Below are positions 52,062 through 60,115 of a DNA stretch of 64,000 nucleotides, piece by piece. The position numbers and the translations under genes are program-made. Positions within the stretch are counted from its first letter, which is position 1. The number at the start of each line of letters is the position of its first letter. The notes under the pieces are model-generated. The model was not told the origin of the DNA, did no database searches, and worked only from the letters and a program-made list of their open reading frames with translations. The stretch is from Bordetella genomosp. 9 (GTDB taxonomy: Bacteria > Pseudomonadota > Gammaproteobacteria > Burkholderiales > Burkholderiaceae_B), in assembly GCF_002119725.1 (NCBI RefSeq), contig NZ_CP021109.1, positions 3,162,001-3,226,000 of the forward strand. Reading direction: 5' to 3'.

Positions 52062-53072
52062 CTATACCGTGTCCTTCAGCTGGAATCCGTGCTTCAGGGG
52101 ATCGCGATCATCGATGAAGATGGTGTTCAAGCCCGTCATGCGCGCCCATCCTTCGATCGAAGGGATGATGGCGTCCAGCTCGCCGACCCGGGTGCGGGCC
52201 TCGACGCGGCCGCGGAACAGCGTGCCGATAATGCTTTCATGCACGAAGGTATCGCCCACGTCCAGCTTGCCCTGCGCCGCCAATTGCGCCATGCGCGCGG
52301 ACGTGCCGGTGCCGCAGGGCGATCGGTCGATTGCCTTGTCGCCATAGAACACGGCATTGCGCGCGTGCGCATCGGGATGCCGGGCCGAGCCGGTCCACAG
52401 CACGTGCGACAGGCCCTTGATGGCCGGGTTTTCGGGATGGACGAATTCGTACTTCGCGCCGAAGGCCTGCCGCAGCCGCGGGCTCCAGCGCAGCAGATCC
52501 GAAGGCTGCACGTGTTCCAGGCCGGCGAAGGCGCGCTGCGGCGACACGATGGCGTAGAAGTTGCCGCCGTAGGCCACGTCGGCCGTCACCAGTCCCAGCC
52601 CTTCCACCTCGGCTTCCAGGCCGGACGCGTACAAAAAGGACGGAACATTGGTGATGCGCACGCTGTTGACGTAGCCGCCCTCCTGCTCGTAGCGCGCCTC
52701 GACCACGCCCGCCGGCGTATCGATGCGCAGCACCCCGGGCTCGCGCGGCGTCACCAGGCCGCGTTCCAGGGCCATCGTCACCGTGCCGATGGTGCCGTGC
52801 CCGCACATCGGCAGGCAGCCCGACGTTTCGATGAAAAGAAACGCGATATCGCAATCGGGGCGCGTCGGCGGGTACAGGATCGCCCCGGACATCATGTCGT
52901 GGCCGCGGGGCTCGAACATCAGGCCGGTTCGGATCCAGTCGTACTCGCGCAGGAAGTGCGCCCGCTTTTCCACCATATTGGCGCCTTGGAGCGCGGGCGC
53001 GCCGCCAGCCACTACGCGCACGGGATTGCCGCAAGTGTGGCCGTCCACGCAAAAGAAAGTATGCGAAGTCAT
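52062..53072 (-). CDS. 4-hydroxyproline 2-epimerase (proline racemase family)
   Basis: 336 residues. The two catalytic cysteines of the family are both present: Cys90 in MCGHGTIG and Cys253 in DRSPCGTGTSAR. Retaining both points to racemase/epimerase activity (trans-4-hydroxy-L-proline to cis-4-hydroxy-D-proline) rather than the dehydratase subgroup, which has a Thr in place of the first Cys. No other hydroxyproline catabolic genes lie beside it. The MFS gene upstream ends 110 bp away. Confidence 0.9.
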   Translation of the reverse strand: MTSHTFFCVDGHTCGNPVRVVAGGAPALQGANMVEKRAHFLREYDWIRTGLMFEPRGHDMMSGAILYPPTRPDCDIAFLFIETSGCLPMCGHGTIGTVTMALERGLVTPREPGVLRIDTPAGVVEARYEQEGGYVNSVRITNVPSFLYASGLEAEVEGLGLVTADVAYGGNFYAIVSPQRAFAGLEHVQPSDLLRWSPRLRQAFGAKYEFVHPENPAIKGLSHVLWTGSARHPDAHARNAVFYGDKAIDRSPCGTGTSARMAQLAAQGKLDVGDTFVHESIIGTLFRGRVEARTRVGELDAIIPSIEGWARMTGLNTIFIDDRDPLKHGFQLKDTV

Positions 53073-53182
53073 GGGATTGGGATGCCATGGAAGGAAGGTC
53101 GGCGGCGGTGCGGCACCATGCCGCGCCCGGCTTCCCGGGCGCCGTCGCGGCCCATGATAGCGTCAAACCGGCGCTGGCGGCG

Positions 53183-54601
53183 TCAGGTCCGGATGCCCGC
53201 TGGCGCGCCGCCGCCGGGCTCGGAAGCGCCTTCCCCCGCGATGCGCTCGTCCGCGCCGCGCGCCATGTCGACCCGCGTCAGCAGCGCCAGCCCGCCGATG
53301 AAGAACAGGCCGGTCACGAGAATGGCCAGGCGGTGGTTGCCATGCGTCAGCCAGGTCACCAGGCCGTATGTCAGCGGCCCCACCACGGCCGCCAGCTGCA
53401 CGGCGAAGGTCCACAGCGCGAAAAATTCCGCCAGCCGCTTGCGCGGCGCCAGCGCCCCCACCATGGCCCGGCCCGCGCTCTGGCTGGTGCCCATGCACAG
53501 GCCCGCCAGTCCGGCAGCGATCCAGAACACGCCGACCGTCACCGCGGCATAGGCGATCAGCACCATGGCGATCCAGCCGCACAGGGTCATGGCCAGCGCC
53601 CGCTTGTGCCCGATACGGTCCTGCAGATACCCGAACAGGAAGGCGCCGGCCGCCGCCGCGATGTTCACCACGAACACCAGCAGCATGATCTGCGCCATCT
53701 GGAAACCCATGGCCTGCTCGGCGTACACGGCCGCCAGCGTAATCACGACAGCGATGCCGGCTTGATAGCATGCCACGCATATCAGCAAGCGCCGGAACTG
53801 GCGATGATGCCGGCCCGTATCGCGCCAGGCGCGCTTCAGCTGCCCCAGCATATCGGGCGTGACGCCGGCCCGCCCGCGGGGCGCCGCGCGTTCGCGCAGC
53901 CACAGGAAGGAAGGCAGCGCCGACAGTGCAAAGACGACGCAGGTGGCCACCACGACCCAGGGCACGAACTGCGCGGCCGTTTCGCCGCGCGACTGCGCCT
54001 GCGACACGATCAGCAGCGACAGTCCCAGGCTTAGCATGCCGCCGCAGTAACCGAAGCTCCAGCCCCAGCCCGATACGCGGCCCAGCGCCTGCGGGCGGGC
54101 GAGTTCCGGCAGGAAGGACGCCACGGACGACTCGCCGATGCAATAGAAGTAGTTGGACACCGCGATGCCGGCAAGCGCCAGCCACACATCGCCGGGCCCG
54201 GCCTGCGACAGCGTGAGCGTCGCCAGAATGCACCCGACCGTGCTGGCGAACAGCAGCTTGCGTTTGGCCGCCCGTGCGTCGGCGCGCGCGCCCAGCGCCG
54301 GCATGGTCAGCATGGTCGCCAGGTAGGAAACCGAAAGCGCACAGGTCCAGGCCAGTGTCGCCCAATGTGCGCCGCCGCCCACCACGCCCACGAAGTAGGC
54401 GCTGAACACCGTGGTCAGAATAACCGTGGTATAGCCCGAGTTGGCAAAGTCGTACATCGCCCAGGACCATACCTCCCGGCGCGTCACGCCGGGGTTCAGA
54501 CTGCCGGCCAGCGAGGCCGCGGGCGTGGATGCCGCCTGCGCCGCCATGGATGGAGCGGCGCCCCGCGGATCACGCGGCGATGGCGGCCGCCCCGGCGTCA
54601 T
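53183..54601 (-). CDS. MFS transporter, UMF1/Atg22-like
   Basis: 472 residues, about twelve hydrophobic segments. The N-terminal WSWAMYDFANSGYTTVILTTVFSAYFV is the UMF1 (Atg22-like) signature. GYLQDRIGHKRAL is the middle MFS motif A. The Ala/Pro-rich N-terminal 30 residues are cytoplasmic. Its start overlaps the HbpS-like stop by four bases. Substrate unknown. Confidence 0.88.
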   Translation of the reverse strand: MTPGRPPSPRDPRGAAPSMAAQAASTPAASLAGSLNPGVTRREVWSWAMYDFANSGYTTVILTTVFSAYFVGVVGGGAHWATLAWTCALSVSYLATMLTMPALGARADARAAKRKLLFASTVGCILATLTLSQAGPGDVWLALAGIAVSNYFYCIGESSVASFLPELARPQALGRVSGWGWSFGYCGGMLSLGLSLLIVSQAQSRGETAAQFVPWVVVATCVVFALSALPSFLWLRERAAPRGRAGVTPDMLGQLKRAWRDTGRHHRQFRRLLICVACYQAGIAVVITLAAVYAEQAMGFQMAQIMLLVFVVNIAAAAGAFLFGYLQDRIGHKRALAMTLCGWIAMVLIAYAAVTVGVFWIAAGLAGLCMGTSQSAGRAMVGALAPRKRLAEFFALWTFAVQLAAVVGPLTYGLVTWLTHGNHRLAILVTGLFFIGGLALLTRVDMARGADERIAGEGASEPGGGAPAGIRT

Positions 54602-55005
54602 AGGCCCAGTGCCGCGATGCCCGCCCGCGCGGTTTCGGCGTCTTCGGTGGACTTCACGCCGGAAACGCCCACCGCGCCTATCACCTCGCCATCGACGACG
54701 ATGGGCACGCCGCCTTCCAGCATGCCCGTCAGGGTCGGCGCTGACAGGAACGCATGGCGGCCGTTGTTGATGATTTCCTCGTACACGCGCGATTCGCGCC
54801 GGCCCAGAGCGGCGGTCTGCGCCTTGGCCGGGGCGATGTGCGCGCTGACCGGCGCCGCGCCGTCCAGGCGCAGCATGCCGAGCAGATGCCCGCCATCGTC
54901 GGCCACGGCGATCGTCACCGCCCACTTGTTTTTCACGGCATGGGCTTCGGCGGCCGCCAGGATCTTCTTGACGTCTTCGGCGGTAAGGACGGACTTCTGC
55001 TTCAT
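54598..55005 (-). CDS. HbpS/GlcG-like heme-degrading or binding protein (DUF336)
   Basis: 135 residues of the DUF336 family. Seen: AAAEAHAVKNKWAVTIAVADDGGHLLGMLRLDGA, KAQTAALGRRESR, and GGVPIVVDGEVIGAVGVSG. Members bind heme or corrinoid in some bacteria or are linked to glycolate use; function here is not shown. ATG 55005 overlaps the prpE stop by four bases and its own stop overlaps the MFS start by four, so it is the middle of a coupled three-gene set. Confidence 0.85.
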   Translation of the reverse strand: MKQKSVLTAEDVKKILAAAEAHAVKNKWAVTIAVADDGGHLLGMLRLDGAAPVSAHIAPAKAQTAALGRRESRVYEEIINNGRHAFLSAPTLTGMLEGGVPIVVDGEVIGAVGVSGVKSTEDAETARAGIAALGL

Positions 55006-56879
55006 GTCAGGGATTCCTTGATTTGTTCCAATGCGCTGGGATCTTCGATGGTCGGCAGGTCGCCCGGGTCCCGACCTTCGCATACCGCGACGATGGCCCG
55101 CCTGAGGACCTTGCCGGAACGCGTCTTGGGCAAGGCGGCAACGAAGCGGACACGCGCGGGCCGCGCGATCGCGCCCAGCCGGTCTTCGACCACGCGCATC
55201 ATATCGCCTTCCAGCGCCGCGGCATCCCCGGGCGCGCAGGGCTCCTTCAATACCGCGAATGCCTGCGCCACCTGTCCCTTGACGGGATCGGCCACCCCCA
55301 CCACCGCGCATTCGGCCACCTTGGGATGAGCGCTGAGCGATTCCTCGATCTCCCGTGTGCCGAGGCGATGCCCGGCCACGTTGATGACGTCGTCGGTGCG
55401 GCCCAGGATGGTCCAGTACCCGTCCTCGTCGACCATGCCCCAGTCGAAAGTCGAATACACCTGGCGGCCCGGTATGGATTCGAAATAGGTGCGGACGAAG
55501 CGCTCGTCATCGCCCCAGATCGTCGACATGGCGCCGGGCGGCAGCGGCGGGACGATCGCCACGACGCCCTTGTTGCCGGGCGGCAGGTCTTCGCCGGTTG
55601 CCTCGCTGACGACGCGCACGTCGAACCCATAGCAGGGAAACGAAGGGCTGCCGAACCGCGTCGGCACCCGTTCCACGCCGGGCTGCGCCGACAGGATGGG
55701 CCAGCCGCTTTCGGTCTGCCAGTAGTTGTCGATGATCGGCTTGCACAGGCCCTCGGAGATCCACGAGGCGGTGGGCTCGTCCAGCGGTTCGCCCGCCAGG
55801 TACACCGCCCGCAGCGACGACAGATCGTGCCGGCGCAGGAGTTCCGGCGCCTGACGCTTGAGGACGCGTACCGCGGTGGGCGCGGAAAACAGTGTGTTGA
55901 CCCGGAAGCGCTCGATCAGCTTCCAGAGGATCGCGCCGTCGGGCCGGATCGGCGTGCCCTCGTACAGCACCGTGGTCTGCCCGCCGATGAGCGGCCCATA
56001 GACAATATAGGAATGTCCCACGACCCAGCCGATGTCGCTGGTGCAGAAAAAAGTCTCGCCGGGCTTGCCGTCGAAGATGTATTCCATCGACGCGGCCAGC
56101 GCCACGGCATAGCCGCCCGTGTCCCGCTGCACGCCCTTGGGTTTCCCCGTCGTCCCGGACGTATAGAGGATGTAGCTGGGATCGCCGGACTCCACCCATG
56201 CCACGGGCACCCGCGCACCGAAATGCCGTTGCCGCAGGGCCGCGTAGTCGTGGTCGCGCGGGCCGCGCTCCACGCCCGCAAGGCCGCGATCCAGCAGGAT
56301 GACCGCGTCGGGCTGGGCCTGGCTCATGGCCAGCGCCTTGTCCAGCAGCGGCTTGTACGGCACCACGCGGCCTGCGCGCGAGCCCGCATCGGCGGAAACG
56401 ATGACCTTGGGCCGCGCGTCATCGATGCGCTGCGCCAGGTTGTGCGAGGCAAATCCGCCGAATACCACCGAGTGGATCGCGCCCAGCCTCGCGCACGCCA
56501 GGATGGCGAAGACCGCCTCCGGAACCATTGGCATGTAGATGAGGACACGGTCGCCCTGGCCGACGCCATGCTCGCGCAGCATGGCGGCCGCCGCATTGAC
56601 CTCATCGAAAAGCTCCGCGTGCGTATATATCCGCTCCTGATCGACCTCGGTGGATACCCAGATCAGCGCCTGTCTATCGGCCTGTTGGGGGAGCCAGCGG
56701 TCCACCGCGTTGAAACACAGGTTGGTTCGCCCGCCGACAAACCAGCGCGCGAAAGGCGGCCGGCTGTAATCGAGGATCTGCTCTGGCGGCGTCTCCCAAT
56801 GGATCCGCCCGGATTCCCGGCGCCAAAATGTTTCAGGATGTTGAATGGACGAGTCATGGAAAACCCGGGTTTTGTGCAT
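55002..56879 (-). CDS. prpE: Propionyl-CoA synthetase
   Basis: AMP-forming propionate-CoA ligase of the ACS family, 625 residues. P-loop ILYTSGTTGKPKG, YWQTESGWPILSAQPG, and Lys in [14 protein letters not shown]. The chain starts TRVFHDSSIQHPETFWRRES, in the shape of PrpE. It differs from the nearby acs, so the organism has two related ligases. ATG 56879 with AGGAGAC. No methylcitrate-cycle genes are in the window. Confidence 0.93.
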   Translation of the reverse strand: MHKTRVFHDSSIQHPETFWRRESGRIHWETPPEQILDYSRPPFARWFVGGRTNLCFNAVDRWLPQQADRQALIWVSTEVDQERIYTHAELFDEVNAAAAMLREHGVGQGDRVLIYMPMVPEAVFAILACARLGAIHSVVFGGFASHNLAQRIDDARPKVIVSADAGSRAGRVVPYKPLLDKALAMSQAQPDAVILLDRGLAGVERGPRDHDYAALRQRHFGARVPVAWVESGDPSYILYTSGTTGKPKGVQRDTGGYAVALAASMEYIFDGKPGETFFCTSDIGWVVGHSYIVYGPLIGGQTTVLYEGTPIRPDGAILWKLIERFRVNTLFSAPTAVRVLKRQAPELLRRHDLSSLRAVYLAGEPLDEPTASWISEGLCKPIIDNYWQTESGWPILSAQPGVERVPTRFGSPSFPCYGFDVRVVSEATGEDLPPGNKGVVAIVPPLPPGAMSTIWGDDERFVRTYFESIPGRQVYSTFDWGMVDEDGYWTILGRTDDVINVAGHRLGTREIEESLSAHPKVAECAVVGVADPVKGQVAQAFAVLKEPCAPGDAAALEGDMMRVVEDRLGAIARPARVRFVAALPKTRSGKVLRRAIVAVCEGRDPGDLPTIEDPSALEQIKESLT

Positions 56880-57209
56880 CGCTGTCTCCTGTTATCTTCG
56901 TAATGTTGCAGATTCTGACGAAGCTTACGACTTGTCCGAATCTGTCCGGCGGAATGTCGTCACGCAGCGTCCGTGCGGCGCGCGTGCCTCCGTCTCCAAG
57001 CTGCATGGCTTCTTTGCTCTTTTCGGCATTTTTTCCGGCCGATTCTATCCATCTTATGCAGTGTGCCGGCATTTGAGCCGGTTGAGATACGGCGTATACG
57101 CATGTCCTTGGACGCGTGTACGCAGCGTTGATAGAATCGCCCCCAAAATTTCCAAACGGCGGTCGTCCGTCGTCTTCCAGGCGCGTCCCCGCGCGCCTTC
57201 AAGCGAACA
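56880..57209. other. Divergent promoter region between prpE and the NlpC/P60 gene
   Basis: 330 bp with no gene supported. The prpE ribosome-binding site (AGGAGACAGCG) lies at the left end. The plus-strand promoter at 57108-57137 serves the lipoprotein gene. Confidence 0.6.
57108..57137 (+). promoter_or_regulatory. Promoter of the NlpC/P60 lipoprotein gene
   Basis: TTGGAC (-35, 57108-57113), 18-bp spacer, TAGAAT (-10, 57132-57137), 72 bp before the ATG at 57210. Confidence 0.6.
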
Positions 57210-57887
57210 ATGCACCGATACGACAACCGCGAACATCCCCTCCATCGATTCCTGACGCGCCAAGGGCGCCTTCTCCGTTTCGGCCTTGTCATGGCCGGCC
57301 TGGCCATACTCGCCGGCTGCGCCAATACCACCCCTCCCCGCGATACCGCCTACACCGGCTTCGACCAGGAAGGCTACGAATCGGCCTGGGCCATCAATAA
57401 CGACGATCCCATCGGCATGCTGCTCGCGCAAAAGCTGCGGCGCGGCGGCCGTACGGCAAGCTATCCCAAAGCGCCGGCCGGGGACAATACCCTGCTGGCC
57501 GGCGAAGCATTGAACTATCTGGGCATCCGCTACCGTTATGGCGGCGACTCCCCCGATACCGGTTTCGATTGCAGCGGCCTGGTCGGCTATGTCGCGGAAC
57601 AATCCCTGGGCCTGAAACTGCCCCGCAATGCCGCGGACATGTCGCGGCTGGGGACCCCCATCGCCCGTGACGACCTTCAGGTCGGAGACCTGGTGTTCTT
57701 CAACACGATGGGACGCCGCTTCTCGCATGTAGGCATCTACCTCGGCGAAGACCGCTTCGTCCATTCGCCCAGCGCGGGCGGCGTCGTGCGCATCGAACGC
57801 ATGGACATGGCGTACTGGAGCAAGCGCTACAACGGCGCACGCCGCATCGACACCACGCTGGTGGCCTCGGCCCGGGTGCAGAATTAG
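57210..57887 (+). CDS. NlpC/P60 (C40) peptidoglycan endopeptidase lipoprotein
   Basis: 225-residue secreted cysteine peptidase that cuts murein stem peptides. Lipobox LAGC places the lipidated Cys at 37, so the mature protein is on the outer membrane. Catalytic residues: Cys121 in FDCSGLVGYV, His173 in FSHVGIYLGE, and His185 in FVHSPSAGG as the third residue. A strong terminator follows. Spr/MepS-like function in cell-wall growth is likely. Confidence 0.93.
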   Translation: MHRYDNREHPLHRFLTRQGRLLRFGLVMAGLAILAGCANTTPPRDTAYTGFDQEGYESAWAINNDDPIGMLLAQKLRRGGRTASYPKAPAGDNTLLAGEALNYLGIRYRYGGDSPDTGFDCSGLVGYVAEQSLGLKLPRNAADMSRLGTPIARDDLQVGDLVFFNTMGRRFSHVGIYLGEDRFVHSPSAGGVVRIERMDMAYWSKRYNGARRIDTTLVASARVQN

Positions 57888-57926
57888 GTCCGGAAGTTCC
57901 AACGGGCCTTGGCGCCCGCCTCCCAG

Positions 57927-57955
57927 AAAACAGCGCCGGCGGCGCTGTTTTTTTT
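57927..57955 (+). terminator. Rho-independent terminator after the NlpC/P60 gene
   Basis: 11-bp stem AAAACAGCGCC/GGCGCTGTTTT with three-base loop, running into TTTTTTTT. Confidence 0.9.
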
Positions 57956-58015
57956 CGTCTTGGGGCGGCGGCTCGCCCCTTCGGCTATACCCGCCTGAGC
58001 CTCGATAGTGAAATT

Positions 58016-58036
58016 AAATGAGAATTCATCTCATTT
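58016..58036. promoter_or_regulatory. Fur box
   Basis: Perfect 8-bp arms AAATGAGA and TCTCATTT around ATTCA, matching the Fur-box type of Bordetella. A second partial match, GAATCATTATC, lies at 58055-58065. Both are upstream of the DUF2325 gene. Confidence 0.75.
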
Positions 58037-58101
58037 ACTTGCCGCGCAAAACAAGAATCATTATCATCAACACCACGATCAACGACGCAATGAGGTATGT
58101 C

Positions 58102-58419
58102 ATGGCGACGGCACTGAGCGCAGTGGTAGTTGGAGCGGACCGGCTGGGGAATATTCCGGATCTGCTCAAAGGACACAATATCGCGATCACGCATCACATC
58201 AGCGGCCGCGATCCCTCGCACCAGAAGCGGGGTCTGCAGTTGCCGACCGGCACGCAGCTGGTGATTCTTCTGACGGATTTCCTGGGCCACAACGTCATGA
58301 AGACGTTCCGCCAGTCGGCGCAGCGATCGGGCATACGCGTGGTCGCCTGCCGGCGTTCCGTTTGCAGCATGCAGCAGGCGCTGGCGCAATGCGGTCTGTG
58401 TGGACGCGGGACGGCGTGA
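58102..58419 (+). CDS. DUF2325-family protein, iron-regulated
   Basis: 105 residues from ATG 58102, which has a GAGG site; the frame continues upstream to 58018 inside the Fur box, so that extension is excluded. Seen: VVVGADRLGNIPDLLKGHNIAITHHISGRDPSHQK, LVILLTDFLGHNVMKTFRQSA, and the final CRRSVCSMQQALAQCG with two conserved cysteines. Function unknown. The Fur box makes iron-starvation expression likely. It ends 20 bp before the convergent CysB-like gene. Confidence 0.85.
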   Translation: MATALSAVVVGADRLGNIPDLLKGHNIAITHHISGRDPSHQKRGLQLPTGTQLVILLTDFLGHNVMKTFRQSAQRSGIRVVACRRSVCSMQQALAQCGLCGRGTA

Positions 58420-58439
58420 AGCCGCCCCGCCTGGGGGCT

Positions 58440-59384
58440 CTACTCCTGCGTTCCCTGCACCGCTTCCGCCACGACCTGGCGGGTCAACGCCGGCGCCAGC
58501 ATTTCAATGAAGGTGTAGACGTAGTCGCGCAGGAAGACGCCGGCCTTGATGCCGACGCGCGTCGTATGCGTACCGAACAAGTGCCCCACCGGCAGACCGA
58601 CGAGACCGCTGTCGCGCCGCGGGTCGTATGCCACCCCGGCGATGATGCCGATGCCCAGCCCCACGTCGACATACGTCTTGATCACGTCCGCGTCGATGGC
58701 CTCCAGCACGATGTCCGGATGCACGTTTTGCGAGGCGAACACCTCGTCTATGGTGGTGCGGCCGGTGAACGCGCGGTCATAGGTCACGATGGGGTACGCC
58801 GCCAATTGGGCAAGTGTCAGGCGCTTCGCCTCGCTGGAGGTCAGTTCCGCCAGCGGATGGTCCGGCCGCACCACGACGGTGTGCTCCCAGGTGTAGCAAG
58901 GCAGCGTCGCCAACCCTGGCGTCAAGGCCAGGGACTCGGTGGCGATGGCCAGATCGGCCTGCTCGTGCAACACCATTTCCGCCAGCTGGGCGGGACTGCC
59001 TTCCGCCAGCGACAGGTGCACCTTGGGAAACTGGCGCCGGAATGCCGGGATGACCCTGGGCAACAGGTAACGCGCCTGCGTGTGCGTGCAGGCGATGATC
59101 AATCCCCCTTCGTCGCGGCGGGCGAACTCGTCGCTGACCTTCTTCAGGTTGTCGACCTCGCGCATGATGCGGTCGATCACCTGCGATACCGCCAGTCCCG
59201 GCTTGGTCAGCCCTTTGATGCGCTTGCCGTGCCGCTCGAAAATCTTCACCCCGAGCTCGTCCTCGAACTCGATGATGGCCTTGGACACCCCGGGCTGCGA
59301 GGTGTACAGCATCCGTGCAGCTTCCGTCAGGTTGAAATCCCGGCGTATGGTTTCGCGGACGAAGCGGAACTGTTGAAGATTCAT
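58440..59384 (-). CDS. cysB: CysB-type LysR-family regulator
   Basis: 314 residues, starting at 59384 (MNLQQFRFVRETIRRDFNLTEAARMLYTSQPGVSKAIIEFEDELG), the CysB/Cbl start. The helix-turn-helix TSQPGVSKAI, the ERHGKRIKGLTKPG hinge and the sulfate-type effector domain (TTHTQARYLLP; TYDRAFTGRTTIDEVF) are as in CysB. It should activate sulfur-assimilation genes in response to N-acetylserine. The low-GC region begins just upstream of its start. Confidence 0.93.
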   Translation of the reverse strand: MNLQQFRFVRETIRRDFNLTEAARMLYTSQPGVSKAIIEFEDELGVKIFERHGKRIKGLTKPGLAVSQVIDRIMREVDNLKKVSDEFARRDEGGLIIACTHTQARYLLPRVIPAFRRQFPKVHLSLAEGSPAQLAEMVLHEQADLAIATESLALTPGLATLPCYTWEHTVVVRPDHPLAELTSSEAKRLTLAQLAAYPIVTYDRAFTGRTTIDEVFASQNVHPDIVLEAIDADVIKTYVDVGLGIGIIAGVAYDPRRDSGLVGLPVGHLFGTHTTRVGIKAGVFLRDYVYTFIEMLAPALTRQVVAEAVQGTQE

Positions 59385-60115
59385 GAAGTGGGTCCTTGGT
59401 GCGGGACCCAATTATAAGTAATAAAGAAACATACTTAAATTACTTTTTCGTCTATGCTTCTGCCCGGCCGTGGGGCGGCGTAGCGGAGTGCGGTCTGAAG
59501 TTAAGACGCACCTACGACAACCGATTTTTCCCTGACAAAGAATCTTCACCGGGGTTGCCAGTTCGCCAGGGCCGGCTGGCGCGGCAGCCGCATCCGGTCG
59601 CAAAGATCCAGCTCGCGGCCTACCGTGGCCGGAAAAACCGGAAGTTTCCCAACTTGGATACAAACGCTACTTCGGAAGATCCGCGCCGGCGTTATGCAGA
59701 AGGATCGGAGTTCATCTCCAGCGGAGTTGAACTGCATCATGACCAAATTGGGCTGGACTGGCGACCCCATAGATACGGTTTGGGAAGCGAACCATGTCTT
59801 CCAGGTTGCAGCGTCTGCCGCAAGCCTAGAGGAAGAGCGCCCTGGAGCCTAGTGACCGAGGCTGCTCCGCGTATTAAAACCAAAATGCAGGCCGCAGAAG
59901 AAGCCCAGGAACGTTTGGCCAAGATGAGGCAGGAGACCCGATATAAGAGTCTTGAATAGCTTGGCCTGCGAGATACGTCGGATAGAAGTCGCTCGCTAGG
60001 GGCGGCGCCCTGCCGAAACAAGGCAGGCCAATGGACACGCTAAGGCGGCCACGGGAGACAACGACCGGCAGATTTCGACCCGCAACAGTCATTGTTGGCC
60101 TTAGGAAATGGACGC
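59385..60115. other. Sparsely coding, A+T-richer stretch at the island edge
   Basis: 731 bp between the CysB-like start and the AIPR stop. The left end holds the CysB-like promoter area. A 187-codon plus frame (59396-59959) ends in a charged helical stretch that looks coding (VTEAAPRIKTKMQAAEEAQERLAKMRQE), but its N-terminal part is not protein-like and there is no ribosome-binding site. It may be a decayed gene. No mobile-element ends or tRNA were seen. Confidence 0.4.

Noticed and set aside
56880..57209. Sigma-54 promoter for prpE
   Set aside because: A GG...GC pattern near 57065 has the wrong spacing (six instead of ten bases).
59396..59959. 187-codon plus frame
   Set aside because: No ribosome-binding site and a non-protein-like first half; only the last 35 codons look coding. 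Listed as an uncertain remnant instead.
59385..60115. tRNA gene or att site at the island edge
   Set aside because: No cloverleaf, GGTTCRA-type T-arm or CCA-flanked direct repeat could be found.
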